From NCBI RefSeq assembly GCF_012328925.1, contig NZ_JAAXLS010000024.1:1-64000 (forward strand): DNA of 64,000 nt. Reading direction: 5' to 3'. This document shows positions 32,007 to 39,550 of this stretch, one piece after another. The DNA is from Amycolatopsis acididurans. GTDB lineage: Bacteria; Actinomycetota; Actinomycetes; Mycobacteriales; Pseudonocardiaceae. Position 1 is the first letter of the stretch; the number at the start of each line of letters is the position of its first letter. A program made the translations under genes and the position numbers. The notes below the pieces were generated by a model. The model made no database searches. It was not told the DNA's origin and worked only from the letters and a program-made list of their open reading frames with translations.

Positions 32007-34283
32007 ATGATCGACATGTCCGCACGCGAACGCGAGCACGCACCGCCGGGTCCGAACGGACGCCGGCGGGCGATGCTGGAGAACCTCCGGCACGACGTGC
32101 CCGCGTCGCTGGTGGTGTTCCTGGTCGCGGTCCCGCTCTCGCTCGGGATCGCGCTGGCCTCGGGCGCGCCCATCGTCGCCGGGCTCATCGCGGCGATCGT
32201 CGGTGGCGTCGTCGCCGGGGCGCTCGGCGGTTCACCGCTGCAGGTCAGCGGCCCGGCCGCCGGCCTGACGGTGATCATGGCCGAGACGATCAACGAGTTC
32301 GGCTGGGCGGCCACCTGCGCCATCACGGTGCTCGCCGGCGCGTTGCAGATCGTGCTCGGGCTCAGCCGGATCGCCCGCGCGGCGCTGGCCATCTCGCCCG
32401 CGATCGTGCACGGCATGCTGGCCGGCATCGGCGTCACGATCGTGCTCGCACAGCTGCACATCGTGTTCGGCGGCAGCGCGCAGAGCTCGCCGATCGACAA
32501 CCTGATCGAACTGCCGAGGCAGGTGGTCAACCTGCACGGACCGGCCACGCTGATCGGCCTGCTCACGATCGCGATCCTGCTCGTGTGGGGCAGGCTGCCC
32601 GCCGCCGTGCGCAGGATCCCCGGGCCGCTCGTGGCCGTCGTCGCCGTCACGGTGCTCTCCGTCGTGGTGAACACGGCAGTGCCGCGGGTGGACGTGCCCG
32701 CGAACGTGCTGGACATCCGGTTCGCGCCGATGTTCCCGGACACGGGCTGGTTCGACTTCGGCGTCGCCGTCGTGACCATCGCTCTCGTCGCCAGTGTGGA
32801 GAGCCTGCTCTCGGCGGTGGCCGTGGACAAGATGCACACCGGCAAGCGCGCCAACCTCAACCGGGAGCTGATCGGGCAGGGCGCGGCCAACATGGCCTCC
32901 GGCGCGATCGGCGGGCTGCCGGTGACCGGCGTGATCGTGCGCAGCTCCACCAACGTGCAGACCGGGGCGCGCACCAGGGCGTCGGCCATCCTGCACGGGC
33001 TGTGGATCCTGCTGTTCGTCGCCGTGCTCGCGGGACTGCTGCGCAACATCCCGCTCGCCGCGCTGGCCGGGCTGCTGGTGCACGTCGGCGCGAAGCTGGT
33101 CAACGTCGAGCACATCAAAACCGTGCTGCGGCACGGAGACCTGCCCGTCTACCTGATCACGCTGATCGGGGTCGTGGCGATCGACCTGCTCAGCGGGGTG
33201 CTGATCGGCATCGCGGCCGCGGCGCTGCTGATGCTGCGCAGGCTGCTGTGGTCGGGCATCCACGCCGAACGCGACGGCGACGAGTGGCGGGTCGTGGTGG
33301 AGGGCGCGCTGTCCGCACTGTCCATTCCGCGACTGTCCACAGTGCTCGGTGGCATTCCGCAACGTACGCGGGTGACGCTGGAGCTGGTCGTGGACTACAT
33401 GGACCACGCCGCGTTCGACACGGTGTCGGCCTGGCAGCACTCGCACGAACGGGCCGGCGGCGAGGTGATCATCGACGAGATCGGCCACCCCTACTACGAG
33501 CGCGGCAAGGCCGGCGAGCCGACCGTGTCCAAGGCCGGGGCGCGCAACGTGGTGCCCCGCTGGTTCGCGCCGTGGTCGGAGTGGCAGGCGCAGGAGGAAG
33601 TCGCCGAGGCGGCCGTGCCCCGGCAGCGCGGGTCGATGCGGCGTGGCATGGTCGAGTTCGAGCGGCGCACGTCGCAGCTGGTGAGGCCGTACCTGAGCAG
33701 GCTGGCCAACGTGCACGAGCCGGAAACCCTGTTCCTCACGTGCGGCGACGCGCGGATCGTGCCGAACCTGATCACCAGCAGCGGGCCCGGCGACCTGTTC
33801 ACCATGCGCAACATCGGCAACCTGGTGCCCGACCACGCCACCTGCGCCGGTGGTGCCGACGCCTCGATCGGGGCGTCGCTGGAGTTCGCGGTGGACGTGC
33901 TCAAGGTGCGGGAGATCGTGGTGTGCGGGCATTCCTCGTGCGGGGCGATGAAGGCCCTGCTCGGCGGGACACCCGACGACGCGCCCGCGCTGCGGTCGTG
34001 GCTGCGGCACGCGGAGCCGAGTGTGGCGAGGGCGCGTTCGGCTCCGCCGGTCACGATCGAGGGCGAGCTGCCGGAGTCCGACGCCGATCGGCTGGCGCTG
34101 CACAACGTGCTCCAGCAGCTCGAACGACTGCGCGAGTACCCGACGATCGCGCGCGCCGAGGCACGCGGGGACATCGAGCTGATCGGCATGTACTTCGACG
34201 TCGGGGCCGCTCGCGTGCACGTCTACGACCCGGAAAGTGGGGTGTTCGGACCGGCGGGTAACCGGATCGTCACGCCCCAGTAG
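32007..34283 (+). CDS. SulP-family anion transporter fused to beta-carbonic anhydrase
   Basis: This 758-residue fusion has a SulP transporter N-terminus (about residues 25-410, many helices, PASLVVFLVAVPLSLGIALASG and LIGQGAANMASGAIGGLPVTG), a shortened STAS-like linker (about 430-500, EGALSALSIPRLSTVLGGIP), and a beta-class carbonic anhydrase (about 555-750). The zinc motif is complete: C579-x-D581-x-R583 (CGDAR) and H642-x2-C645 (GHSSCGAM). It likely imports bicarbonate or makes it from CO2 at the membrane. GGAGG precedes ATG 32007. It lies between bioA and bioD; mycobacterial Rv3273 has the same architecture but is not in a bio locus. Confidence 0.93.
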   Translation: MIDMSAREREHAPPGPNGRRRAMLENLRHDVPASLVVFLVAVPLSLGIALASGAPIVAGLIAAIVGGVVAGALGGSPLQVSGPAAGLTVIMAETINEFGWAATCAITVLAGALQIVLGLSRIARAALAISPAIVHGMLAGIGVTIVLAQLHIVFGGSAQSSPIDNLIELPRQVVNLHGPATLIGLLTIAILLVWGRLPAAVRRIPGPLVAVVAVTVLSVVVNTAVPRVDVPANVLDIRFAPMFPDTGWFDFGVAVVTIALVASVESLLSAVAVDKMHTGKRANLNRELIGQGAANMASGAIGGLPVTGVIVRSSTNVQTGARTRASAILHGLWILLFVAVLAGLLRNIPLAALAGLLVHVGAKLVNVEHIKTVLRHGDLPVYLITLIGVVAIDLLSGVLIGIAAAALLMLRRLLWSGIHAERDGDEWRVVVEGALSALSIPRLSTVLGGIPQRTRVTLELVVDYMDHAAFDTVSAWQHSHERAGGEVIIDEIGHPYYERGKAGEPTVSKAGARNVVPRWFAPWSEWQAQEEVAEAAVPRQRGSMRRGMVEFERRTSQLVRPYLSRLANVHEPETLFLTCGDARIVPNLITSSGPGDLFTMRNIGNLVPDHATCAGGADASIGASLEFAVDVLKVREIVVCGHSSCGAMKALLGGTPDDAPALRSWLRHAEPSVARARSAPPVTIEGELPESDADRLALHNVLQQLERLREYPTIARAEARGDIELIGMYFDVGAARVHVYDPESGVFGPAGNRIVTPQ

Positions 34284-34316
34284 GACGGCGGCCAGTTGTC
34301 CGGCCGGCGCCGGTAC

Positions 34317-34322
34317 TACGGT
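34317..34322 (+). promoter_or_regulatory. Predicted -10 box of bioD
   Basis: TACGGT lies 8 nt before GTG 34331, giving a leaderless or near-leaderless transcript. Confidence 0.45.
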
Positions 34323-34330
34323 GAAATTCC

Positions 34331-35053
34331 GTGAGCATGTTCGTGGTGACCGGAACGGGTACCGGCGTCGGCAAGACCGCGGTGACCGCCGCGATCGCCG
34401 CGCTGGCCAGACACGAGGGCAAGCGGGTCGCCGTGCTCAAGCCCGCGCAGACCGGGGTCGCCCCCGGCGAACCGGGTGATCTCGCCGAGGTCGTGCGCCT
34501 CGCGGGCGAGGTCACCACGCGTGAGCTGCGGCGATACCCCGATCCGCTCTCGCCGGAGGCGGCGGCGCGGCGCAGCGGGCAGCCCGTCCTGAGCCCCGCC
34601 GAGATCGCCGCGGCCGCCACCGAACTGGACCACACCCACGATCTGGTGCTGATCGAGGGCGCGGGCGGGCTGCTCGTGCGTTACGGGCCGGACGGCAGCA
34701 CACTGGCCGACGTCGCGTGGGCGCTGGGCACGGTGCTCCTGCTGGTCGCCGAGCCGGGGCTGGGCACGCTCAACGCGACCGCCCTCACCGCGGAAGTCGC
34801 GACCGTGCGTGGCCTGCACGTTTCGGGCGTGGTGATCGGCTCCTGGCCTGCCGAGCCCGATCTCGCGATGCTGTCCAACGTCGCCGACCTGCCGGTCGCG
34901 GCCGGCGCGCCACTGCTCGGCGCGCTGCCCGAGGGTGTCGGCGGGCTGGAGCGGGCGGAGTTCCTGGAGCGGGCGCGGGCCGGTCTGTCACCATGGTTCG
35001 GCGGCGATTTCGATTCCGAACGCTTTGAGAAGAGCGCCTCCTCGCGAACGTGA
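34331..35053 (+). CDS. bioD: Dethiobiotin synthetase
   Basis: BioD carboxylates DAPA with CO2/bicarbonate and ATP to form the ureido ring. The 240 residues begin with a P-loop (FVVTGTGTGVGKTAVTAAIA, residues 4-23), then VAVLKPAQTGV with the catalytic Lys region, and LIEGAGGLLVRYGPDGSTLADVA. The GTG 34331 and GTG-ATG start region leaves the exact start uncertain by two codons. Its use of CO2 makes the preceding carbonic anhydrase neighbour interesting. bioB follows 77 bp downstream. Confidence 0.94.
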   Translation: MSMFVVTGTGTGVGKTAVTAAIAALARHEGKRVAVLKPAQTGVAPGEPGDLAEVVRLAGEVTTRELRRYPDPLSPEAAARRSGQPVLSPAEIAAAATELDHTHDLVLIEGAGGLLVRYGPDGSTLADVAWALGTVLLLVAEPGLGTLNATALTAEVATVRGLHVSGVVIGSWPAEPDLAMLSNVADLPVAAGAPLLGALPEGVGGLERAEFLERARAGLSPWFGGDFDSERFEKSASSRT

Positions 35054-35130
35054 TATGCGTCGCTATGCCGGTACCCATGACGTAAGGCAGCATGACTAGC
35101 TGACCGCAGTCGCTCGAAGAGGAGAAGTCC

Positions 35131-36147
35131 GTGACCTCAGCGCCCGAACAGACCGACGTGCTCGCCGTCGCCCGGGAGCAGGTCCTCGAACGCGGCGTCG
35201 GCCTGTCCCAGGAGCAGGTGCTCGACGTGCTGCGCCTGGGGGACGACCGGCTGTCCGACCTGCTCGCGCTCGCGCACGAGGTGCGCATGCGCTGGTGCGG
35301 CCCCGAGGTCGAGGTCGAGGGCATCGTCAGCCTCAAGACCGGCGGCTGCCCCGAGGACTGCCACTTCTGCTCGCAGTCGGGCCGGTTCCCCACGCCGGTG
35401 CGCTCGGCCTGGCTGGACATCCCCGGCCTGGTCAAGGCCGCCCGGCAGACCGCCGAGACCGGCGCCACCGAGTTCTGCATCGTGGCCGCCGTGCGCGGCC
35501 CGGACAAGCGGCTGCTCTCGCAGGTGCGCGAGGGCGTCAAGGCGATCCGCGAGGACGGCAACGACATCCAGATCGCCTGCTCGCTCGGCATGCTCACCCA
35601 GGAGCAGGTCGACGAGCTGGTCGAGATGGGCGTGCACCGCTACAACCACAACCTCGAGACCGCCCGCTCGCACTTCCCGGAGGTCGTGACCACGCACGCG
35701 TGGGAGGAGCGCTGGGACACCCTGCGCATGGTGCGCGACGCCGGGATGGAGGTCTGCTCCGGCGGCATCATCGGCATGGGCGAGACCGTCGAGCAGCGCG
35801 CCGAGTTCGCGGTGCAGCTCGCCGAGCTGGAGCCCGACGAGGTGCCGATGAACTTCCTCATCCCGCAGCCGGGCACGCCGTACGAGCACTACGAGACCGT
35901 CGAGGGCAAGGACGCGCTGCGGGTCGTCGCCGCGTTCCGGCTCGCGATGCCGCGCACGATGCTGCGCTTCGCCGGCGGTCGTGAGCTGACGCTGGGCGAC
36001 CTCGGCGCCGAACAGGGCATGCTCGGCGGGATCAACGCGATCATCGTCGGCAACTACCTGACCAACCTCGGCCGCCCGGCGAGCGCGGACCTGGAGATGC
36101 TCGACGAGCTGAAGATGCCGATCAAGGCGCTGAGCGAGACGTTGTGA
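35131..36147 (+). CDS. bioB: Biotin synthase (radical SAM)
   Basis: BioB inserts sulfur into dethiobiotin by radical SAM chemistry. The 338 residues hold the [4Fe-4S] motif C73-x3-C77-x2-C80 (GGCPEDCHFCSQSGRF), the auxiliary-cluster Cys near FCIVAAVRGP and CSLG, the GGIIGMGE SAM loop, and FRLAMPRTMLRFAGGRE. The start GTG 35131 has GAGGAGAAG upstream. The stop overlaps the bsaP start as GTGA, so the two are translated together. Confidence 0.96.
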   Translation: MTSAPEQTDVLAVAREQVLERGVGLSQEQVLDVLRLGDDRLSDLLALAHEVRMRWCGPEVEVEGIVSLKTGGCPEDCHFCSQSGRFPTPVRSAWLDIPGLVKAARQTAETGATEFCIVAAVRGPDKRLLSQVREGVKAIREDGNDIQIACSLGMLTQEQVDELVEMGVHRYNHNLETARSHFPEVVTTHAWEERWDTLRMVRDAGMEVCSGGIIGMGETVEQRAEFAVQLAELEPDEVPMNFLIPQPGTPYEHYETVEGKDALRVVAAFRLAMPRTMLRFAGGRELTLGDLGAEQGMLGGINAIIVGNYLTNLGRPASADLEMLDELKMPIKALSETL

Positions 36148-36350
36148 CCATGACCGGGCAGGCGTATTGCGTCCACTGCGGGCACCCCGCGAGCGGCGAC
36201 CACACGTCGTGCCGCACCCCGAGGACGACGCTGGAACCGCCGCGTTTCTGCGCGCAGTGCGCCCGCCGGATGGTCGTCCAGGTGACCCCGACGGGATGGT
36301 CGGCGCGTTGCAGCCGACACGGTGAGTACACGAGCGAGGGCACCAGCTAG
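36144..36350 (+). CDS. bsaP: Biotin synthase auxiliary protein BsaP
   Basis: BsaP is a small Fe-S protein reported to be needed by actinobacterial type BioB for activity (mycobacterial Rv1590 homologue, known from recent work). The 68 residues have C9-x2-C12 (YCVHC), C23, C36-x2-C39 (FCAQC) and C56, arranged as a treble-clef/[2Fe-2S]-like unit. GTG 36144 overlaps the bioB stop by 4 bp; ATG 36150 is a possible alternative. Its location matches the mycobacterial bioB-Rv1590 arrangement. Confidence 0.86.
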   Translation: MTMTGQAYCVHCGHPASGDHTSCRTPRTTLEPPRFCAQCARRMVVQVTPTGWSARCSRHGEYTSEGTS

Positions 36351-36389
36351 TCTCCCTGTGCCAGCAGCGCGGTGAGAGGGAGACACGCA

Positions 36390-36959
36390 GTGGCCGAGCA
36401 GGGCCCGATCGAAGGTCCGAGGATGGTGTTCAGCCTGCCCCGGCAGCCTCCGCGTGTGATCGTGAAGGCCGATCTGCTGCCCGCGATCAGCGTGCTGTCG
36501 CTGATCGGCCTCATCGGCATCCCGCTCGGCTGGATCTGGTCGAGGCTCGCCCCGCCCGAGCGGGTGCGGGTGTTCGACGGCAACCAGCTCATCCCGCTGC
36601 AGTTGGAGAGCTGGCACCGCTTCGACGACATCGCGATCTTCGGCATGCTCGGCCTCGGCGCCGGCATCGTCACGGGTGCGGTGCTGTGGCTGCTGCGTGA
36701 GCGCCGCGGCCCGGTGATCATGATCGCGGCGGCGCTCGGCGGTCTGCTGGCGGGCTGGCTCGCCGTGATGATGGGCGGCGCGTTCGCGAACAGCCTGTAC
36801 ACGGTCGCGACGGCACCGAAGGTGGGCGACGTGATCGACAAGGCGCCGCGGCTGGAATCGGGCTGGGTCATCGTGCTGCAGCCGCTGGCGACCGCGATCG
36901 TGTACGGCCTGCTCGCGGGCTGGAACGGCCGCGACGACCTCGGCCGGAGGCTGGGGTAG
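36390..36959 (+). CDS. DUF2567 membrane protein
   Basis: This 189-residue protein has a basic N-terminus and four hydrophobic helices (DLLPAISVLSLIGLIGIPLGW; IAIFGMLGLGAGIVTGAVLWL; GPVIMIAAALGGLLAGWLAV; VIVLQPLATAIVYGLLAG), with charged loops including LESWHRFDD between the first two. It corresponds to the actinobacterial DUF2567 family (Rv1591), which also follows bioB-bsaP in mycobacteria. GTG 36390 has GAGGGAG upstream. Role unknown; a possible accessory of biotin or DTB uptake is only a guess. Confidence 0.8.
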   Translation: MAEQGPIEGPRMVFSLPRQPPRVIVKADLLPAISVLSLIGLIGIPLGWIWSRLAPPERVRVFDGNQLIPLQLESWHRFDDIAIFGMLGLGAGIVTGAVLWLLRERRGPVIMIAAALGGLLAGWLAVMMGGAFANSLYTVATAPKVGDVIDKAPRLESGWVIVLQPLATAIVYGLLAGWNGRDDLGRRLG

Positions 36960-37038
36960 AGCCAGGGGCACCCACGATCTGTCCGAAGTGGACTGCCTGG
37001 GTCTCCGTGCCAGGACGGGGAATGCGGGCGGGTCGGGG

Positions 37039-37755
37039 CTAGTTCAGGCTCGCCCGGGTCGTCACCGTCGGCAGATCGGGCGGCGGCGCGGGCACGGCGT
37101 GCAGTGTGGACAGGAATCCGGCCTCGCGGGAGAGCAGGCGGCAGACCTTCCGCAGCCGGCGCAGCGGGTGTGTTTCCTCCAGCAGGAGCTGCCGGTCTGC
37201 CAGGGGCAGCAGACAGTCCGCGGCGAGCAGGTAGCTCAGTTCATCGGTGGCGGTGTCCGGCGCCGGACTGGACCACGAGTCACGTTCCCACGCCGCTTCG
37301 CAGTAACGCCGGTACGCCGAGCGGGCCGCCTCGGACAGCCGCGCCGTCGCCTCGGATGCGCCGGTGGGCATGGGCTCGTCGGCCAGCCATTCGACAGTGC
37401 CGACCAGATAGGGCGCGCGGGTGTGGTCGACGTCGAGCAGCCGGAAGCGCCGCTCGCCGGTGGTGACGATGTCGAACCGGCCGTCCGGCAGTCTTTTGCT
37501 GTCGCCGAGCAGCGCCGTGCAGCCGACCGTGTGCACGTGGTCTACGGTCTCCACCTCGCGCACGGCCGCGGTCCGCATCGCGACGATGCCGAAGCGCCGG
37601 TCCGGCACGGCGCCGGTCAGCAGATCGACGGCGAGTTGCCGGTAGCGCGGCTCGAACAGGTGCAGCGGCAACACGGCGCCCGGCAGGAGCACGGTTTGCA
37701 GCGGGAACAGCGGCAAGGTCACCTTGTCGCCGTCCGGTTGTTCCGCATCCGTCAC
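37039..37755 (-). CDS. LON substrate-binding-domain protein
   Basis: This 238-residue protein is a LON N-terminal-like (PUA-fold) domain without the ATPase or protease: LPLFPLQTVLLPGAVLPLHLFEPRYRQLAVDLL at residues 14-46, then GCTALLGDSKRLPDGRFDIVTTGERRFRLLDVD. Actinobacterial orthologues (Rv1593c) lie next to nadA. GTG 37755 has a -10 box 7 nt upstream, so it is probably leaderless. The helical C-terminus (about 140-215) is typical. Function unknown; a protein or ligand binding role is likely. Confidence 0.86.
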   Translation of the reverse strand: MTDAEQPDGDKVTLPLFPLQTVLLPGAVLPLHLFEPRYRQLAVDLLTGAVPDRRFGIVAMRTAAVREVETVDHVHTVGCTALLGDSKRLPDGRFDIVTTGERRFRLLDVDHTRAPYLVGTVEWLADEPMPTGASEATARLSEAARSAYRRYCEAAWERDSWSSPAPDTATDELSYLLAADCLLPLADRQLLLEETHPLRRLRKVCRLLSREAGFLSTLHAVPAPPPDLPTVTTRASLN

Positions 37756-37762
37756 GGCCTAC

Positions 37763-37768
37763 ACGGTA
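37763..37768 (-). promoter_or_regulatory. Predicted -10 box of the LON-domain gene
   Basis: TACCGT on the minus strand lies 7 nt before GTG 37755. Confidence 0.5.
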
Positions 37769-37789
37769 CTTCCAAACCCGGTATTCCGC

Positions 37790-38491
37790 TCAGCGCCGGG
37801 ACGGTGGCGGCCGGAACACCGCGAACGGGTCTGTCACACGGATTCCCTCGCAGCCGAAGGAGAACAGTGCCGCCGGGCGCCCGCCGCCGCGGCCGGACGG
37901 TGCCGTGTGGCCGGTCGGTTCGAGCAGGCCACGACGGGACAGCACGCGTTGCAGGTTCGTCGCGTCCACCTTGTAGCCGAGCGCCGCCGAGTAGATCTCG
38001 CGCAGGGCCGAGATCGTGAACTCGTGCGGGGCGAGCGCGAAACCGACATTGGTGTAGCTCAGCTTCGAGCGCAGCCGGTCCCGCGCCTTCAGCACGATCT
38101 CCCGGTGATCGAACGCCGTGCGCGGCAGGTTGTCCACCTCGTGCCACGCGGTGTCCTCGGGGACCTCCGGGTCCACGTCGGAGGGCACCAGCCCGAGAAA
38201 CGCCGTGGCCACCACGCGTGGCCCGGGCACCCGGTCGGGCGCGCTGAACACGGCGAGCTGCTCGACGTGCTTGAGCTGGCGGATGTCGACCTTCTCCGCG
38301 AGCTGCCGCCGGATCGAGGTCTCCACGTCCTCGTCCGGCCGCAGCCGCCCGCCCGGCAGCGACCAGCGGCCCAGATGTGGATCGAGCGCGCGACGCCACA
38401 GCAGCACTCTCAGTGTGGCGTAACGCACCTGTAATACGGCCGCCAAAACCTCGTGTGCCAACGGGGAGCTGCTGTTAATATGGCTACGCAC
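37790..38491 (-). CDS. nrtR: NrtR-family regulator (Nudix-like domain plus winged helix)
   Basis: NrtR controls NAD synthesis genes by sensing ADP-ribose or related metabolites. The 233 residues have a Nudix-like N-domain (about 8-145; LLWRRALDPHLGRWSLPGGRLRPDEDVE then TSIRRQLAEKVDIRQL) and a C-terminal winged helix (about 155-225; FTISALREIYSAALGYKVDATNLQRVLSRRGLLEPTG). The Nudix box is degenerate: REUxEE is read as RRQLAEK, so hydrolysis is likely lost, as in known NrtR repressors. GTG 38491 is preceded by TACAAT 8 nt away. Divergent from nadABC, with an operator in the gap. Confidence 0.9.
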   Translation of the reverse strand: MRSHINSSSPLAHEVLAAVLQVRYATLRVLLWRRALDPHLGRWSLPGGRLRPDEDVETSIRRQLAEKVDIRQLKHVEQLAVFSAPDRVPGPRVVATAFLGLVPSDVDPEVPEDTAWHEVDNLPRTAFDHREIVLKARDRLRSKLSYTNVGFALAPHEFTISALREIYSAALGYKVDATNLQRVLSRRGLLEPTGHTAPSGRGGGRPAALFSFGCEGIRVTDPFAVFRPPPSRR

Positions 38492-38492
38492 G

Positions 38493-38515
38493 GTTTTCGA
38501 TTGTAAGGCGAAAAC
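38493..38515. promoter_or_regulatory. Candidate NrtR operator between nrtR and nadA
   Basis: Perfect 7-bp arms GTTTTCG and CGAAAAC enclose a 9-nt spacer. The element covers the nrtR -10 box (38500-38505) and lies 25 bp before nadA. Binding here would repress both directions, giving autoregulation. Confidence 0.75.
38500..38505 (-). promoter_or_regulatory. Predicted -10 box of nrtR
   Basis: TACAAT on the minus strand lies 8 nt before GTG 38491, inside the candidate operator. Confidence 0.55.
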
Positions 38516-38539
38516 TAGGAGCTGGTCTAGGAGGGGCGT

Positions 38540-39550
38540 ATGCCCGGCATGGCTGTGCAGGACCTCGCGCCGTACACCGGCGTCGAACCGGACGAGGCGT
38601 GGGCGCACGAGGTGCGCAAGCTGGCCCGTGAACGGGACGCGGTGCTGCTCGCGCACAACTACCAGGCGCCGGCGATCCAGGACATCGCCGATCACACCGG
38701 TGACTCACTGGCCCTGTCCCGGATCGCGGCCGCCAGCGACGCCTCGACGATCGTCTTCTGTGGTGTGCACTTCATGGCCGAGACCGCGAAGATCCTGGCG
38801 CCGGAGAAGACGGTGCTGATCCCGGACGCGCGCGCGGGCTGCTCGCTCGCCGACTCGATCACCGGCGCGCAGCTGCGCGAGTGGAAGGCCGAGCACCCCG
38901 GCGCGGTGGTCGTCTCCTACGTCAACACCACGGCCGAGGTCAAGGCCGAGACCGACATCTGCTGCACGTCGTCGAACGCGGTCGACGTGGTGGCCTCGAT
39001 CCCCGCCGACCAGGAGGTTCTCTTCTGTCCGGACCAGTTCCTCGGCGCGCACGTCAAGCGTGAGACGGGCCGGGAGAACATCCACATCTGGGCCGGGGAG
39101 TGCCACGTGCACGCGGGCATCAACGGCCCGGAGCTGGCTCAGCGCGCGGCCGAGAACCCGGACGCCGACCTGTTCATCCACCCCGAATGCGGCTGCGCCA
39201 CCTCGGCGCTCTACCTCGCCGGCGAGGGCACCGTGCCCGCCGAGAAGGTCAAGATCCTCTCCACCGGCGACATGGTGCACGAGGCCCGCGACACCAAGGC
39301 GACCACGGTGCTGGTCGCCACCGAGGTCGGCATGCTGCACCAGCTGCGCAAGGCCGCCCCGGAGATCGACTTCCGCGCCGTGAACGACCGCGCGTCGTGC
39401 CGGTTCATGAAGATGATCACCCCCGCCGCGCTGCTGCGGGCGCTGCGCGAGGGCGCCGACGAGGTGCACGTCGACCCGGACACCGCGGCCAGGGCGCGGG
39501 CCTCGGTGCAGCGGATGATCGAGATCGGCAAGCCCGGCGGCGGCGAATGA
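38540..39550 (+). CDS. nadA: Quinolinate synthase A
   Basis: NadA condenses iminoaspartate with DHAP to quinolinate, using a [4Fe-4S] cluster. The 336 residues are a full triple-domain protein: LLAHNYQAPAIQDIADHTGDSLALSR, FCGVHFMAETAKILAPEKTVLIPD, DICCTSSNAVDVV, FIHPECGCATSAL and NDRASCRFMKMI provide the cluster cysteines (near residues 137, 221 and 286 by my count). Start is ATG 38540 with AGGAGGGG upstream. The stop overlaps nadB as ATGA. Downstream of the NrtR operator. Confidence 0.96.
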   Translation: MPGMAVQDLAPYTGVEPDEAWAHEVRKLARERDAVLLAHNYQAPAIQDIADHTGDSLALSRIAAASDASTIVFCGVHFMAETAKILAPEKTVLIPDARAGCSLADSITGAQLREWKAEHPGAVVVSYVNTTAEVKAETDICCTSSNAVDVVASIPADQEVLFCPDQFLGAHVKRETGRENIHIWAGECHVHAGINGPELAQRAAENPDADLFIHPECGCATSALYLAGEGTVPAEKVKILSTGDMVHEARDTKATTVLVATEVGMLHQLRKAAPEIDFRAVNDRASCRFMKMITPAALLRALREGADEVHVDPDTAARARASVQRMIEIGKPGGGE

